This document shows, piece after piece, positions 33,251-41,630 of a stretch of 64,000 nt of DNA (the stretch's first letter is position 1; every line of letters begins with the position of its first letter). The translations under genes were made by a program, and so were the position numbers. The notes under the pieces were generated by a model. The model was not told the origin of the DNA, did no database searches, and worked only from the letters and a program-made list of their open reading frames with translations. This DNA comes from Ditylenchus dipsaci (lineage: Eukaryota; Nematoda; Chromadorea; Rhabditida; Anguinidae): contig SADC01000210.1 of the NCBI GenBank assembly GCA_004194705.1, positions 124,001 through 188,000 on the forward strand, read 5' to 3'.

Positions 33251-33456
33251 GTAAGATGCGCATATTTTTAGTTACATAGCCAAACTTTAATTTAACGAAT
33301 TTATTGGATGCCGAAATTTTTTTACGGTATGGTTTTAGAAGAGGTCACTAATATCAATCTATAAGATTTAAAATATTATGCATGAATGTACAGTCTAGTA
33401 AAAGTTGACCTGAATTTTAGTTGGTGAAAAACATACCGTATTTTTTCTAATTGCCG
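33251..33456 (+). other. intron start, up to the retrotransposon
   Basis: AT-rich sequence after the GTAAGA donor. It ends in AACATACCGTATTTTTTC, which is the end motif of the small inverted-repeat family at 22672 and 52648, directly before the LTR. The immediate flank of the LTR is TGCCG. No matching duplication can be checked because the right flank of the element is lost in the gap. Confidence 0.4.
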
Positions 33457-34062
33457 TGTCGCATCTTAGCTCAGATGCGAGCGAACAGCCTTAGATGGCA
33501 AAATTCTCTATTATGGCCCCATGGGGCTTCTTAAGTGTATGTGCCGAAATTCGGCTTTTTATCTTATTTTTTCCGTTCTTTTTAGGATAGTTTTGTACTT
33601 GTTTTTCGGCCGTTTTTAGGCAAATTGTGTCTTTTTTCTGCCCGTTTTTAGGTACTTTTTGTCTCTTTTTTCTGGCCGTTTTTCAGGCTAATTATTTTAT
33701 TATTTAGCTGATCATCGATCAGATTCTTGCAAGTCTTTGCAAAATCTCTCTCACCGGAAGCAGGATAGCTGCTCCCTTTCTTTTTTCTTACTATCTTGTC
33801 GATCTCGGCCAAGCCGATTGACACCAGCTCTCGTCTCCCTTTTTTATAAAATAACTATGACCCCTCTCTGTCTCTTCTTTTGCCTGTGCCCCCCTCCTCT
33901 TTTTACTGTAATAGGCTGGACCAGACTGACCTGGCTGCCTATATAAACCCCTCTTTTGCCATTTTTTATGCTTCGTGCTTCTCCTACCAGCCCTCTAATC
34001 ACCCTCCTGCTAACTATTGTCTGAATATTTGCTATTATTCAAAAAAGTAATTCTGAAAATTT
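33457..34062 (+). repeat. 5' LTR
   Basis: It starts TGTCGCATCTTAGCTCAGAT, a near-terminal palindrome (TCGCATCT...AGATGCGA), and is repeated almost exactly at 43633. The right boundary is set where a TGGTGC primer-site-like sequence begins and is uncertain by tens of bases, because sequence similarity with the second copy continues into the internal region. Differences from LTR 2 are mostly one-base length changes in homopolymers. Confidence 0.8.
33940..33947 (+). promoter_or_regulatory. LTR TATA box
   Basis: TATATAAA, conserved in LTR 2 at 44129-44136. Transcription would start about 30 bases downstream, placing the U3/R boundary near 33970. Confidence 0.6.
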
Positions 34063-34080
34063 TGGTGCTACCGCACCTAT
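34063..34080 (+). promoter_or_regulatory. probable primer-binding site
   Basis: TGGTGCTACCGCACC directly follows the LTR. TGG at the start pairs with a tRNA CCA end. In the second copy it reads TGGTGCCTATTGCACC, so the first six bases are the conserved part. The priming tRNA cannot be identified here. Confidence 0.4.
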
Positions 34081-34401
34081 TTGCCTAAATTCTTGTCCTC
34101 CTAGGGACATTCGCAACCTAGCCCGTAAATTCCTTGTTCCGACCACCAATCGCTCGGAACATGGCGATCTTGGCAGGAGTTTTCAATACCGAAGCCCCTG
34201 CAAACCTTCGGTAGTTTTTTTCGCATTAGCCGCCCCTAGCACTTTCCAAGTCAGGACCCCGCGTCTGACTAAAGCTTGGAAAGTAGCGACAGGGTTACCC
34301 TTCAGAGCCCTTGCTCAGAACATTAAAAACTCCGGTCCGACCGGAATAAGCTATTAGGGCCAGGCTCAGAGCCGAAACACCCCCTTTTTTAGCACCCAAA
34401 A
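34081..34401 (+). other. retrotransposon leader, untranslated
   Basis: About 320 bases between primer site and gag start, conserved in copy 2. It contains small inverted words (CCGGTCCGACCGG at about 34332-34344) likely to fold in the RNA. Packaging signals are plausible but unproven. Confidence 0.5.
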
Positions 34402-35879
34402 ATGGCAGCCCTGCTGCAGACCCAAATCCGCCAAGCGGTGGCCGTCATCAATGACTTGCTTGAAGAGGACAATACCTTCGAAATTGCCGAAGAGGAGCTC
34501 ACCCCAACCCAACATCTCCTGATTGTGCAAGGCACTTTGGCAACCGCGGAGGACCAGCTAGCCTCCCTCGACCACCAGATCCGGACCATCCAAGACGCCC
34601 AATCCAACTGCCTTGCGCTGGGTGCCAAGATGACAGCAGCCGAGAGAAGAGACCTGGACACGGCTTTTGAAGCTTTACAGGCCGATCTGCACCTCAACAA
34701 CGTGGTGGCCACGGCTGAAACCACAGCCCGCAGAATTAGGCGCAGAGTGACTGCCCTGAAAACTCTCAAGGCCGGCTTGACACCCGACTCGGTCCCAGCC
34801 CCACCAGTGCGAGCCAGCAGCACTCAATTCCGGCAAATCCAGCTAGCCAACTTTAACGGCAAGCGAGCGGAATGGCAAGAGTGGTGGGAAATGTTCCGGC
34901 TGACCATCGACCAGCATCCAAGCATGGCAGCCGTGGAAAAGATGACCCACCTGCGATCCTTGCTCGAAGGTGAGGCGAAAGAGGTCGTAGCCGGACTATC
35001 CATCCAGGAAGATAACTACAAAGTAGCCCTGGACCTCCTACTGGCCAAATACGGCAACACCGAGGCAGTTATCGGAGATCTCTACCAGCAACTGGGCAGC
35101 CTTCGCCCTTGCTCTAGCTTCGAGGAAATCCAGAAATTTCTGCTCAAGGTGGAGAAAATCATCCGACTCCTCAAGAACAACCGCCAGGAAGTCGAGGGCC
35201 CTCAATCTACCTCCCACTCGAGCAGAAACTCACTCACAACTTTTTGGCCAGAGAGCTCCTGAAGTCCATTCTGAAGCAGAAATCCAGAGATCTCCCATGG
35301 ACCACTACCAAATTCATAGCGGCCCTGGAGCAAGAGGTAAAAATGACCGAATCTCTGCAAGGAATCTGCGCCCAAACTGGCCAAGCCAGCGACGACAAAA
35401 AGAAGAAACCCAACAAGCCAAACAATGCCCAGGCATTCGCTTCCACGACCGACAACACCCCTAAAAATGAAGCCCAGTCAACCGTCCAACAAACCGTCCA
35501 ACAAGTCCAACCAATCCAGCCAGTCCAAGCCCTTCCAGTCCAACAAACGCCCACCAACGACCTCAGCGAAGGACTTCGCCAAATGCAGGCAATACTAGCC
35601 GCAATGGCAGCGCCAGCTATGGCCAGCAAAGCCCAAAACTCCTGGGGTCCCACACCAGCCGTCAAAACCCAGGCCTTGCAAGGGAATTTCACGCCACTGC
35701 CAACCCAAAGCAAGGCCCGGCTCAAACCATGCATTTTGTGCCACGGAGACCACTGGGCGTCAGAATGCAGCGCCTACAGCCAACTCAACGCCAGGATTGC
35801 CCGGGCAAAAGAGCTGTTCAGATGCACCCATTGCCTGAGCCCAATGCATGAACCCGACCAATGCAACTCGCCCCCTTAA
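34402..35879 (+). CDS. BEL/Pao gag (DUF1759 and zinc knuckles), one frame break
   Basis: The ATG at 34402 follows an ACCCAAAA context and opens an 800-base stretch in frame 1. Residues about 150-260 match the DUF1759 gag core (FNGKRAEWQEWWEMF, LRSLLEGEAKEVVAGL, YKVALDLLLAKYGN). The frame changes to frame 3 at 35196-35202 (G GGC CCT) and continues through a Gln/Pro-rich linker to two zinc knuckles, CILCHGDHWASEC (CX2CX3HX4C) and CTHCLSPMHEPDQC (CX2CX4HX4C), before a TAA at 35877-35879. Gag would form the particle and bind genomic RNA. The break is shared with copy 2. In BEL/Pao, gag and pol are usually one open frame, so the stop at 35877, beside a C run at 35871-35875, is probably also an indel. 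Confidence 0.85.
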
Positions 35880-36544
35880 GATGCTTTTTTTGCAAAGGAT
35901 CTCACCATCAGGTCTTCTGCCCCCAGCCAAAACGACCGGCAGCCAGCCAACCAAACCACTTCATGGGCGCCACGGCGGCCGACAACACAGTCGCTGTGTT
36001 CATGTGTGCTGAGGTCGAGGTCTGCGACCCCATCAACCCAAGACAGACCGTCAAGGCCACCATGAGTTGGGACACCATGTCCAGCAAAACCTTCGCCACA
36101 GAAGCCCTGTGCGATGAGACAGGGACAGGCGCCGGCGAGCCGGATATCTTCAAAGTTTGGGGCATGAACGACCAAGGCCGAGGTCCGACCTCATACAGCC
36201 AGAGAAGAGTGAATATGGGTGTTCTGACCAAAAAAGGCATGATCATCATCACTCCCACCACGATGACCGAGTGCCTGCCCACAGAAACCCGGATGGTATT
36301 CCTCTCAGCAGCCGACTCCAAGGACTTGAACGCCGAGCAAATCAAGCTGCCCTACACCCTCCGAAAACCAGACATCCTCATCGGAGTGGACCAATATGAC
36401 CTCTTCGAATTCAAGGTCCTTAGACGCCTGCCCAGCGGCTTCTACCTACTGGACTCCCTGATCGGACCGGTCATCCGAGGGCAGGATCTCTGGAGCATGC
36501 CACTAATTCTATTGCCCAGTGCATGCCGGCGCTCCCTTACCTAG
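35861..36544 (+). CDS. third zinc knuckle and DUF1758-like aspartic protease
   Basis: Frame 2 continues directly from gag. A third knuckle, CFFCKGSHHQVFC, starts at 35882, followed by a retropepsin-like DUF1758 region. It contains ATMSWDTMSSKTFATEAL, where the D-[ST]-G active-site loop should be, and PDILIGVDQYDLF, the family's conserved second half. At the active site the sequence reads Asp-Thr-Met (36071-36079) instead of Asp-Thr/Ser-Gly, and copy 2 agrees, so this is not a consensus error. Either the enzyme is inactive or the family uses a changed loop. The reading ends in a frame change at about 36480-36515, where copies 1 and 2 differ by small indels. Confidence 0.75.
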   Translation: MQLAPLRCFFCKGSHHQVFCPQPKRPAASQPNHFMGATAADNTVAVFMCAEVEVCDPINPRQTVKATMSWDTMSSKTFATEALCDETGTGAGEPDIFKVWGMNDQGRGPTSYSQRRVNMGVLTKKGMIIITPTTMTECLPTETRMVFLSAADSKDLNAEQIKLPYTLRKPDILIGVDQYDLFEFKVLRRLPSGFYLLDSLIGPVIRGQDLWSMPLILLPSACRRSLT

Positions 36545-38240
36545 CCCCCCTGGAAAAGAGGCAACACTAAAACAGCAGTTGGACCGGTTCTTCAGTCTGG
36601 AATCAGCCGGCCTGGGAGACCTCAATGACAAAGATGAGGGGCAGGAAACCCTGGAAGAATTCAAGAAGTCTTTACGGTTCCAGAATGGCCGGTACCAGGT
36701 AGCCCTCCCATGGGTCAAACCGCTTGAAGAACTGCCTACCAACCAGGGGCTAGCAGCCGGGCGACTACGGTCCCTGTTGAGGAGTTTACGCAAAAGGCCA
36801 GACCGATTGCAACTCTACGAGCAGACCATCAAGGACCAGCTGAAGGCCGGCGTAATTGAGGCAGTCCACGACCCATCAGTGGCTCGAGGTCCCGTCCACT
36901 ACCTGCCCCATCAAGCGGTTTTCAAGGAGGGAAAGAACACCACCAAATTGAGGATCGTCTACGATGCCTCGTCCAAGTGTCAGGAGCAGTTCAAGACCCT
37001 GAACAACTGCCTCCACAAAGGCCCCCTTCTGCTAAACGACCTTTGCGGAGTACTCCTCCGCTTCAGGATTCCCCCAATCGCCATCGTGGCGGACCTGGAA
37101 AAAGCCTTTCTACAGGTCGAAATCCAGCCATCAGACCGTGATGCGACCCGGTTCTTATGGCCAGAGGATCCCCACGAGGAGCAAGCCAGGCTACTCACCT
37201 TCTGCTTTACTCGGGTCGTATTTGGACTGGCCCCCAGCCCCTTTCTCCTGGCGGCCACCCTGAATGAGCACCTGGACAGCGAAGGCTCGTCATTAGCCCA
37301 GGAAATCAAGGACAACATCTACGTAGACAATATCATGCTCTACGCGAATGACCCGGCAGAAGTCCTCGGAAAATGCCACCGAGCCAAAAACATCTTCAAG
37401 CAAGGCGGATTCAACCTCCGAGAGTTCGGCTCCAACGCCCTGCAAGAGATGGAGATGCTCAAGCCGGAAGACAGGCTCCCAGAAGAACAGACAAAGGTGT
37501 TGGGTATTGGCTGGGACACACGCCGAGACCAACTCCAGATCTCGGTGCCCGATCCCAGCGAGGGGAAGCTCAACACAAAAAGAAGCGTGCTTTCCACCAT
37601 AGCCAGCCTGTTCGACCCTCTGGGTCTGGTCGGCCCAGGAATTCTACCTCTGAAGCTCTTCTTTCAGACACTCTGGCAAGAAGGCAACGGATGGGACGAC
37701 CAACTGGACGAAAGCCAAGCCAAAACCTGGGCCAAACTGGTCAATACCTGGAAGGAGGAACCACCCCTGCCATTTCCGAGGCGAGTACTGAGCAACCAAG
37801 CCGACCTGGAGAGCCTGGAATTACACTGCTTCTCGGACGCTTCAGGAACTGCCTATGGAGCGGCCCTCTACGCCAGATCCCGCAATAGCTGCCACCTTCT
37901 CTGCTCCAAGAACAGAGTGGTGCCCAATTCCAGCAAAAATGCCACCACCAAAGCCACTATTCCGAAGCTGGAACTCCATGCCGCAGCCCTAGCCGCCCAG
38001 CTAATGAAGACCGTCAAAAAAGAGCTCAGAGCTCAGACTACAACCACTCAACTTTGGACCGACTCCCAGTGCGTGGTCAACTGGCTCAACGGCCGAGAAA
38101 GGCAGGAACGGTACATAGAAAACCGGCTGGCAAAAATCCGAGGATTTGCCGTAAGCCACGTCCGAACCAAGGAAAACCCAGCAGACCTGGTCTCCCGAGG
38201 ATGCTCTCTGGCCAATCTACGGGGAATCTACTCTGGCTAG
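36519..38240 (+). CDS. BEL/Pao reverse transcriptase and RNase H
   Basis: Frame 3. Reverse transcriptase motifs in order are LRIVYDASSK, VADLEKAFLQVEI (first catalytic Asp at 37092), FGLAPSPF (37221) and YVDNIM (37320-37337). Then come the A17-type block (KRSVLSTIASLFDPLGL, LPLKLFFQTLW) and an RNase H fold with LHCFSDASGTAYGA, TIPKLELHAAAL and LWTDSQCVVNWL. The usual YVDD is YVDN here, with Asn from AAT at 37329-37331. I recall this variant from nematode BEL/Pao polymerases, so it may be functional in that lineage. The segment ends at a frame change beside a G run at about 38221-38224. The protein copies element RNA into DNA in the particle. Confidence 0.9.
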   Translation: MHAGAPLPSPPGKEATLKQQLDRFFSLESAGLGDLNDKDEGQETLEEFKKSLRFQNGRYQVALPWVKPLEELPTNQGLAAGRLRSLLRSLRKRPDRLQLYEQTIKDQLKAGVIEAVHDPSVARGPVHYLPHQAVFKEGKNTTKLRIVYDASSKCQEQFKTLNNCLHKGPLLLNDLCGVLLRFRIPPIAIVADLEKAFLQVEIQPSDRDATRFLWPEDPHEEQARLLTFCFTRVVFGLAPSPFLLAATLNEHLDSEGSSLAQEIKDNIYVDNIMLYANDPAEVLGKCHRAKNIFKQGGFNLREFGSNALQEMEMLKPEDRLPEEQTKVLGIGWDTRRDQLQISVPDPSEGKLNTKRSVLSTIASLFDPLGLVGPGILPLKLFFQTLWQEGNGWDDQLDESQAKTWAKLVNTWKEEPPLPFPRRVLSNQADLESLELHCFSDASGTAYGAALYARSRNSCHLLCSKNRVVPNSSKNATTKATIPKLELHAAALAAQLMKTVKKELRAQTTTTQLWTDSQCVVNWLNGRERQERYIENRLAKIRGFAVSHVRTKENPADLVSRGCSLANLRGIYSG

Positions 38241-39412
38241 AAGGCCCGGCCTGGTTGAAACTGCCCAGAAACGACTGGCCCGCACCAGAATGCGAGTACC
38301 GACCCAAGGAGACCACTCTAACAGAGGCACCCGAAATCAGCCTCGCCACTGAGGGAATGCCCGAACAACCACCCATCCTAGACGTGGAAAGATGGTCCAG
38401 CTGGGGGAAGGCCAAAAGAATCACCGCATATGTGATCCGATTCCTGAGAAAGCGGCTCAAAGGGACAGCCAACTCGGACAACCCCTTTGCCCAAGAGATC
38501 CAAGGCCACCTGGCGGCCGAACACCTGACCATTCCAGAGCTAAGGACGGCAGAAAACCTGCTTCTTCGGCTCCATCAAGCGAAGTACCCCCCAACTGAGG
38601 CGCAGGCCAGGGATCTTAGCCTATTCCTAGATCACAACCGCCTCCTAAGGCTGAACAGTCGGCTTAACAAAAGCGACCTCACAGACTACGCCAAACAGCC
38701 AATATTCTTGCAGAAAGCGACCAGAATCGCAGAACTGGTCACTCAAGAAGCCCATGAGTCCAACCACCACGCAGCGGTCAACACCACCACGGCCATCCTG
38801 CGGCAAAGATTCTGGATTCCTCACGGAAAAAAGACCGTGGCGTCCGTTCTCAGAAAAACCTGCCTGAAATGCCAAGGACTGAGGGCCAAGCCTTATTGCC
38901 TCCCAGACTCACCCGACCTACCGGCCAACAGAGTAGCGAGAAACAGACCTTTCGCGCACTGTGGAGTGGATTACTTTGGACCGGTCAGCGTGAGAACAGA
39001 ACAGGTGATAAATGACAAGACGACCCGGGGCGTCAAAAAGATCTGGGTAGCCCTGTTTACCTGCATGGTCACTCGAGCCATACACCTCGAAGTAGCTCAG
39101 GACAACACCGCCCTTATGTTCCTGCATACCCTGCGACGATTCATCGCCAGGCGAGGAGTCCCTAATTCCATCACATCCGACAACGGCAAAAACTTCACAG
39201 CCGCTGCCGGAACCTTGACCCAGCGCAAAGAAGCACAGCAGGAATCCAGCATGGAGCTTAGATCCCGGAAAAAATGGCTAGAGACATTCCGAAGCCAAGA
39301 AGTCCAAGACTACTCTCTCAACAAGGAGATCCAATGGCGGTTCATACCCGAGAGAGCAGCCTGGATGGGGGCTTCTATGAAGCCATGGTCAAACTCGTCA
39401 AAACCTCCATGA
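38231..39412 (+). CDS. BEL/Pao integrase, N-terminal and core
   Basis: Frame 2 continues from RNase H with LLWLEGPAWLKLP. An HHCC zinc-binding region follows (HESNHHAAV, then CLKC about 40 residues on), then an rve core. The first catalytic Asp is in CGVDYFGP (38969-38971) and the second in SDNGKNF (39179-39181). The third residue, Glu in GFYEAM, is read in frame 1 (39379-39381), because a run of five G at 39367-39371 coincides with a frame change. It inserts the cDNA into the genome. It is otherwise full length compared with other BEL/Pao integrases as I know them. Confidence 0.85.
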   Translation, partial: LWLEGPAWLKLPRNDWPAPECEYRPKETTLTEAPEISLATEGMPEQPPILDVERWSSWGKAKRITAYVIRFLRKRLKGTANSDNPFAQEIQGHLAAEHLTIPELRTAENLLLRLHQAKYPPTEAQARDLSLFLDHNRLLRLNSRLNKSDLTDYAKQPIFLQKATRIAELVTQEAHESNHHAAVNTTTAILRQRFWIPHGKKTVASVLRKTCLKCQGLRAKPYCLPDSPDLPANRVARNRPFAHCGVDYFGPVSVRTEQVINDKTTRGVKKIWVALFTCMVTRAIHLEVAQDNTALMFLHTLRRFIARRGVPNSITSDNGKNFTAAAGTLTQRKEAQQESSMELRSRKKWLETFRSQEVQDYSLNKEIQWRFIPERAAWMGASMKPWSNSSKPP

Positions 39413-39900
39413 AAAAGACGGTCAAACGGGCAGTACTCTCCCAAGAGGCCCTCCTCACACTACTGCTCGAAATTGAGGCAGTCATCAATTCCAGACCTCT
39501 GACCGCAGTGATGGACGGTGAGGTCTGCCAAATCCTCCGACCAGTGGACTTCCTCATCCCCTACACTCAGGATCCAGCCTCACTGGACCTCCCTTTCTAC
39601 GGCGACGGCGAAGCCGACGACCAATGGAGGCCCAGAGTGATACTCAGAGACGAGCTCCAAGATATGCTAAGACAGGCGGCCAGCAGGATCGACGAATTCT
39701 GGCACACCTTCAGGGAGACCTACTTGACCGAACTCCGTGAAATCCACCGGCGAGTCAAGAGGGCAAGCAACCATGCCAGCCCGGCCGTGGGGGAGGTCGT
39801 GCTAATTGAGGAAGAGGAGGCCCCACGAGGAATGTGGAGAATTGGCCGAATAACCTCCCTAATCCAAGGCTCTGATGGAAGATACGCACCGCGATGCTGA
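39367..39900 (+). CDS. integrase end and DUF5641-like C-terminal domain
   Basis: Frame 1. It begins with the integrase catalytic Glu region (FYEAMVKLVKTSMK), continues with LLEIEAVINSRPLTAV and ends in a DUF5641-like domain (FWHTFRETYLTELREIHRRV, VGEVVLIEEEEAPRGMWRIG). This is the standard pol terminus in BEL/Pao elements. The frame shifts again at 39880-39890, and frame 3 continues the same domain (AMLKVGTEAKEWRRAI) without a stop, so the downstream extension appears to be fused to pol. Confidence 0.8.
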   Translation, partial: GGFYEAMVKLVKTSMKKTVKRAVLSQEALLTLLLEIEAVINSRPLTAVMDGEVCQILRPVDFLIPYTQDPASLDLPFYGDGEADDQWRPRVILRDELQDMLRQAASRIDEFWHTFRETYLTELREIHRRVKRASNHASPAVGEVVLIEEEEAPRGMWRIGRITSLIQGSDGRYAPRC

Positions 39901-40907
39901 AAGTGGGCACTGAGGCCAAAGAATGGCGTCGAGCCATCAACCACCTCTACTCCCTGGAAATCACTAAAGACCCGGCTCCCCCTCACATCCCACTAGACCC
40001 AGGCCATGAGCCTGTCCTAATCACTAATTCAGTTATTTGCAGGAATATGGACGAGCTCAACCTGGACTTGGAATTAGACTACGACGAGGAGCAGCACCCC
40101 GATGAGCCAACCATGGAGAAAGCGGTCAGCAAGCCACGGATAGAGGCCCCAGCCCCCAACCAGGCCCCAAGAATCAAATTCCCGGCAGTCCGAGAGGCTA
40201 TCCAGGCCCCTCCATCAGCCCTCCCAGCCAAAAACTTGGAAGACTACCGCATCCCAAAGAAGCGGCCAGACCGGAGCCGATCCCCCATCTCTAAACCCAG
40301 AGAGGAGCCAGTGGAACCTAGGCGCAACAACACCCAATCCAGACGGGAGCCACGCCCCAGACAGGAATCACAACAGGCCTCACTGGTTCGGCATGGAATG
40401 CTCCTGGTCACCAACACCACAGAGACTGGGCTGGAGTGGCACCGGCCCTGCAACCGCATCGGCAAACACAGCCTTTGTCGGGGGACTACAGTGGAAGATG
40501 TCTTGAGAGCAGCCAACTGCCGCCGAGCCCCACCGGCGACCATCGCCCAGCAACCCTGCCCCACCATCCTACATGGCATCATCGCCCGGTGGGCCTTTCA
40601 CCAACCAAACTGGGCCGAAGCAGTGGGTTTTGTGGCCACCATAATGCAGGTCCCGGCCGATCGGCTAGGGATCTTCTACGAGACAAACGAGCAGCGCTTT
40701 CTCAAATGCCCTGGCAGCCACCTGCTCAACAACAAGGACACTATGGCCACGATGGAGCTCTGGGTGCAAAATTGCAGCGTTGCCCGGGCTACAGTCCAGG
40801 TGGAGCCTTGGGCACCAATCAAGTCCCAACTGCTGACCCCACCGACCAGGTTCAACGAGACCCAGGACATCTTCGAGAGAATTGCCACCGGATGGTACTG
40901 GCAGTGA
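39880..40907 (+). CDS. post-integrase extension: acidic/Pro-Arg linker, unknown domain
   Basis: Frame 3, ending in TGA at 40905-40907. After the DUF5641 tail there is an acidic patch (DELNLDLELDYDEEQ), then a basic Pro/Arg/Gln-rich linker (KKRPDRSRSPISKPREEP) and a folded-looking part with several Cys (WHRPCNRIGKHSLCRGT, ANCRR, LKCPGSHLLNN, VQNCSVARATV). I do not recognise this last domain. Sequence in frame 2 overlaps from the ATG at 40892 and leads into the SGNH-like region, so either there is a fused polyprotein with one lost base or a separate overlapping frame. Confidence 0.6.
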
Positions 40908-41630
40908 CAAACATCCGGTGGCGCGCTCACTTCCCCAACACCTTCCTGACACACAACCCCATTGTGCTGTTGGGCGACTCCACCATGAAAGCCCTGGCGT
41001 CAAAACACCGAGGCTTTGCCTTTCTCACACCCTCGGGCCAGACGCTGCTGGAAGCTCTAGGATCTCTCTACCTAGGCGGCGGCGTCTCACACGTCCTTAT
41101 CTGGTCCGGCTACGACCAACTGCGGCAAAACCAGTCAGGCCGCCAAGTAGCGGAAGAACTGAGCAAGGCAGCACAGAACCTCCGCAAATACTGCGAGACC
41201 TCCGTGGTAATCATCATGCCACCATTCATCCCCGTCGTTCAGACCGAATGGCGAGAGGTGCGCCATCAGCTCAACAAAATGCCTTCCCAGGCGAACCTCA
41301 CACTGCTCACCCCCAACTGTGCTCAATCCAAGGCCTTCCCACAGTTTATCGACGATGCCGGATTCCCTACGGAATCAGCTCTCCAAGACGTGGCGGCCAT
41401 ACTAAAAAAGACCGGACTAGATCTGCCAGAAAAACAGGCTCCCAAGCCAAAGCGGCAATCCATCCAGCCGCCAGCAAGCGCCGGGGATCAAGCCCAGTGG
41501 CAACCCGGACCGTCCAACCGGCCAGCCCACAAACTGCCAAGCCTGCTAGACCTCAACGTCAGCAAACCAGAAGACCCACCGGGACCCCCTACCAGACCCA
41601 GCGTCTTGACCCGGCTGTCTCAAATCAAGC
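40892..41630 (+). CDS. SGNH/GDSL-esterase-like domain in the retrotransposon
   Basis: Frame 2. NPIVLLGDSTMKAL (about 40955-40996) matches SGNH block I with the nucleophile Ser at 40979-40981. VSHVLIWSGYDQL (GYD at about 41108-41116) lies where the G-x-N-D block belongs, and VVIIMPPFIPV follows as the next core strand. FIDDAGFPTESALQDVAAIL (about 41345-41404) aligns with the D-x-x-H block, but Phe replaces the catalytic His. The fold assignment rests on motif order and spacing. The missing Asn and His suggest a lost or altered activity. Esterase domains are known in LINE ORF1 proteins, but I know of none after integrase in BEL/Pao. A Pro-rich spacer follows, leading to the env-like region. Confidence 0.6.

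Noticed and set aside
34389..34823. Long minus-strand open frames across the retrotransposon (also near 35234-35734, 41881-42399 and others)
   Set aside because: They lie exactly opposite strongly supported gag, pol and env domains and result from the GC-rich codon use of the plus strand.
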